DNA of 64,000 bases from Progne subis subis. Its lineage: Eukaryota > Chordata > Aves > Passeriformes > Hirundinidae. The stretch is taken from assembly GCA_022316685.1 (NCBI GenBank), contig JAKJHU010000185.1, forward strand, positions 248,001-312,000. Direction: 5' to 3'. A model generated the notes under the pieces. The model had not been told where the DNA came from, searched no databases, and worked only from the letters and a program-made list of their open reading frames with translations. Positions 61,624-64,000 of this stretch are shown here, piece by piece. How positions within the stretch are numbered: position 1 is the first letter of the stretch; each line of letters starts with the position of its first letter. The translations under genes were made by a program, and so were the position numbers.

Positions 61624-64000
61624 CTATTTGAGTCCTACCTGCTGATGTTTTCGCCCTTTTTAACACGTTAAGTCTGTCTCTGCAACCAAATAATGGAATA
61701 TTTAAGGCCATAGGATACCATCGATTTTCAAGCTGAGTCCTGGGCTCTGCAGGCTTCTGTGGGGAATTCTGTTTTAAAAATCAATAATAAGATTTAAAGT
61801 AATAAAAAGTGAGAAAAGGGAGATGGAATTTAGTTCATGCATACCTCATGACACTGGAAATACACATTAGCTGCAGCACATGCTGAGCATGAACAGGGGA
61901 GTGCTGTGCATCCCTCACTCAAATGCCCAAGATTTTAAAACACCTTGCTTACTTAATAGAAGGAATTAATGACTTACATTGTAGTTATAGTTTACCAAAT
62001 TTATGAACTAATTATATTTTTTAATTTATTGTAAGTAAAAATAAAATACGGAAATGCAGTATTTTATTTTGTTATTAGAGGTGCTAATATTTAAGATTAA
62101 CTAATACTTGCATTTTTTTTTTTTCATACAGAAGTATCAAAAGTATATACCCATAATCATAAGTCTTTAAATAATTGTTCTTAGGGTAATGTATTTCTGT
62201 GCATTGCTCTAATCTTCTCTACTGTGAATTTGAAGTACATAATCTGATTGAATCTACAGAAGCAAAGTCAGAACTATTGCAGATTTTGAAAAATTTGTAT
62301 GAGTCTGAAGTTGTAAGCATGGTTTTATTAAGTTTATAATTTTTTGTAGGCTTTGTTGTTCTTGAATGAAATAGATACAGCAAGAACAAAATGTTGCAAG
62401 AGATACCTCTCTCCTACTTTATGTTCCCCAAAATTTAAGGCCTCAATTTATCTCTGACTTTGTGATCTTCCATCTTAAGAATTCAAACCTTCTTCCAGTA
62501 AACAAATTCTACTTTTTTTTTTTTTTTCTCTTAACATTTTTTTCCCTTTTGTAACAATTTCTGAGCCTATTCACTTCTATTTTGAAGAATTGTAACGGTG
62601 AATCTGTTTCTCAATCTGCAGCTTTGTAACTTTCTTTGGCACAGATCACCCGAGGGAAGATTACTTGATATCCATGATTAGGAAAAAAAAGGGTACAGGT
62701 AAATATTATATGCGAGGTAAATAGTTATAAGTAGGAATTTAATATTTTGTTCAAAGCACATGTTATTCTGTGCTATCAAAACATGAACATGTATTATATA
62801 AGATAGCATTTTAAATAAATACCTCATGAAGCCACTGAGTGATTATTAAAATGTTTGTAACCTACTTTGTACATACAGCTGGCTTTCCAACAAAGCAGGA
62901 GTTAATTAGGCTTGTGGGGATAAATGAAAAAATAAAACAAAATAATAATGAAAACACTTCAAACCAATGACCCTGTTTCATTGTGCAAGCAGGACAGTAA
63001 ATCAGACAAGTTGAAGCAAAACATGATAAAGATAGAGAAGGGGAAAGAAGAAAAATAAATAGTTTGAGATCTAACCACCTTTTAGGACATGATTGCTCTT
63101 TCTAGATTCTTTATTAAAAATCACTTTAAATGTAACTGTATGATAGCTCTTGAATCTTTCTTTAATTTGTTAAGGTTTTTCTTTCAATTGTCATGTTGTA
63201 GGACTGTTTAGGAGAAAATTCCTTGAGTTTGGGTGCTGTCACACTTGGAAATAGTAAACATGGTTAATACCGTGTTGTTCTTTCTACCATTCTATCTTCC
63301 TTCTCCTCACAAACACACAGTTTTTCTCCTCCATGAAAGGCCTTTACATGGGATTTGGTGTATGCTGCTGTAACCTTGGAAGGAGAGGGAGCCTGGGGAG
63401 CCAAAGTCTGTCAGGACAGTGCTGTGAGCAAATCTGTTTCCTTGAGTCTGTGGTAGGTATTGAAATATTCCCTGGAAGACTTCAAAATGATTCTTTGAAA
63501 GGGCCACTTCATTGCATTTATTTCCATATTTCTTTGACTGGAAAAAGCAGAGTTCTGATTATTTTATCCTTCGTGTGATTTTTACACAATACAGAAACTT
63601 GAAGGTACATTTTGGGATCTGAGGCTCAGAGTATTTTAACTTAGGAAGGAAGGTACATGTAAGAGAGGCAATTCATATAATATAATAGTTGCACAAAACA
63701 CCCCTTCTGGATATTGGAAAGCATTTATGGAAGAGGAGTGAAAAGGGTGACAAGAAATGGCTGCGAACAGAATGAAAAGCTAATAAAACATAAGACTGTA
63801 GCTACTCATCTCTAAACTGACAATTTCAGCTGTGAGATCCTGTATACCAGCTCACACTTGTGCTTACACAAGCTTACATATGTTCAGGTGAACAAAAGTT
63901 CTGAGAAAATCTTCACGTCGTTCCTCCTTCTTCTGTAAACACTGCCTTGCTTAAACGTATCTGGAATCTGTACATCAGTGTGGGAGTCCAGCTGTGCTTG
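61624..64000. other. Unassigned AT-rich end of window
   Basis: No gene, family repeat or RNA is seen. A T run lies at about 62513-62527. Open frames near 63307-63578 overlap on both strands and have no recognisable product. Confidence 0.5.

Noticed and set aside
1..64000. Full-length retrovirus or LINE with gag, pol or reverse transcriptase
   Set aside because: No catalytic motif (such as YxDD) or long frame is present; only LTR pieces and CR1 tails were found.
1..64000. tRNA, rRNA, CRISPR or bacterial operon
   Set aside because: No B-box-like GGTTCGAATCC, no regular spaced repeats, and no run of adjacent long frames.

Overview
The window reads as nuclear DNA of a bird, probably a songbird. 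It is AT-rich, has no long open reading frame, and carries several CR1 (chicken repeat 1) LINE tails on both strands, together with several pieces that resemble avian endogenous-retrovirus LTRs. The bird call rests on recognising the CR1 3' region by eye (the sequence around 47310-47815 and 58020-58445 is the clearest). The songbird call is weaker and rests on remembered LTR families. I see no bacterial, plasmid or phage features, and no ribosome binding sites, operons or CRISPR.

The window is best described as intergenic or deep-intron sequence. The longest stop-to-stop reading frames are 140-147 codons. The longest of all (47259-47702, +) lies mostly inside a CR1 copy. I could not identify one functional protein-coding gene, tRNA, rRNA or known ncRNA. 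One minus-strand relic (3918-4610) behaves like a decayed coding sequence, and a handful of short segments have convincing splice signals on both sides. All of these are candidates only.

Layout. 1-10 kb: mostly unique AT-rich DNA, the minus-strand coding-like relic near 4 kb, and a CR1 tail at 5.5 kb. 10-24 kb: a CR1 tail at 10.5 kb, two T/G-rich tracts (12.3 and 16.0 kb), a cluster of near-perfect palindromes at 18.0 kb, then an LTR-like unit at 23.1-23.5 kb whose edge is copied in inverted orientation to form a strong hairpin. 24-35 kb: a 41-base A run beside a second, different LTR fragment, then mostly unique DNA with the best exon-like segments (31.9 and 34.0 kb) and an LTR-like repeat at 34.2 kb. 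36-43 kb: three T/G or A/C tracts, a minus-strand LTR-like segment at 37.6 kb, and the clearest solo-LTR candidate at 41.2-41.85 kb. This last segment is followed by an old amniote-type repeat and a CpG-retaining patch at 42.4-42.7 kb. 43-64 kb: three CR1 copies (47.3, 55.0 and 58.0 kb), poly-T and T/G tracts, and long stretches with nothing I can name.

No genes here can be shown to work together, and I do not claim a new biological system. The items most worth checking are the exon-like segments at 31897-32015, 34004-34073 and 39362-39482, the frame-shifted relic at 3918-4610, the inverted LTR edge at 23.5 kb, the paired palindromes at 18.0 kb, and the repeated strand-biased T/G tracts. Family names for repeats come from memory of consensus sequences and need a RepeatMasker run to confirm.
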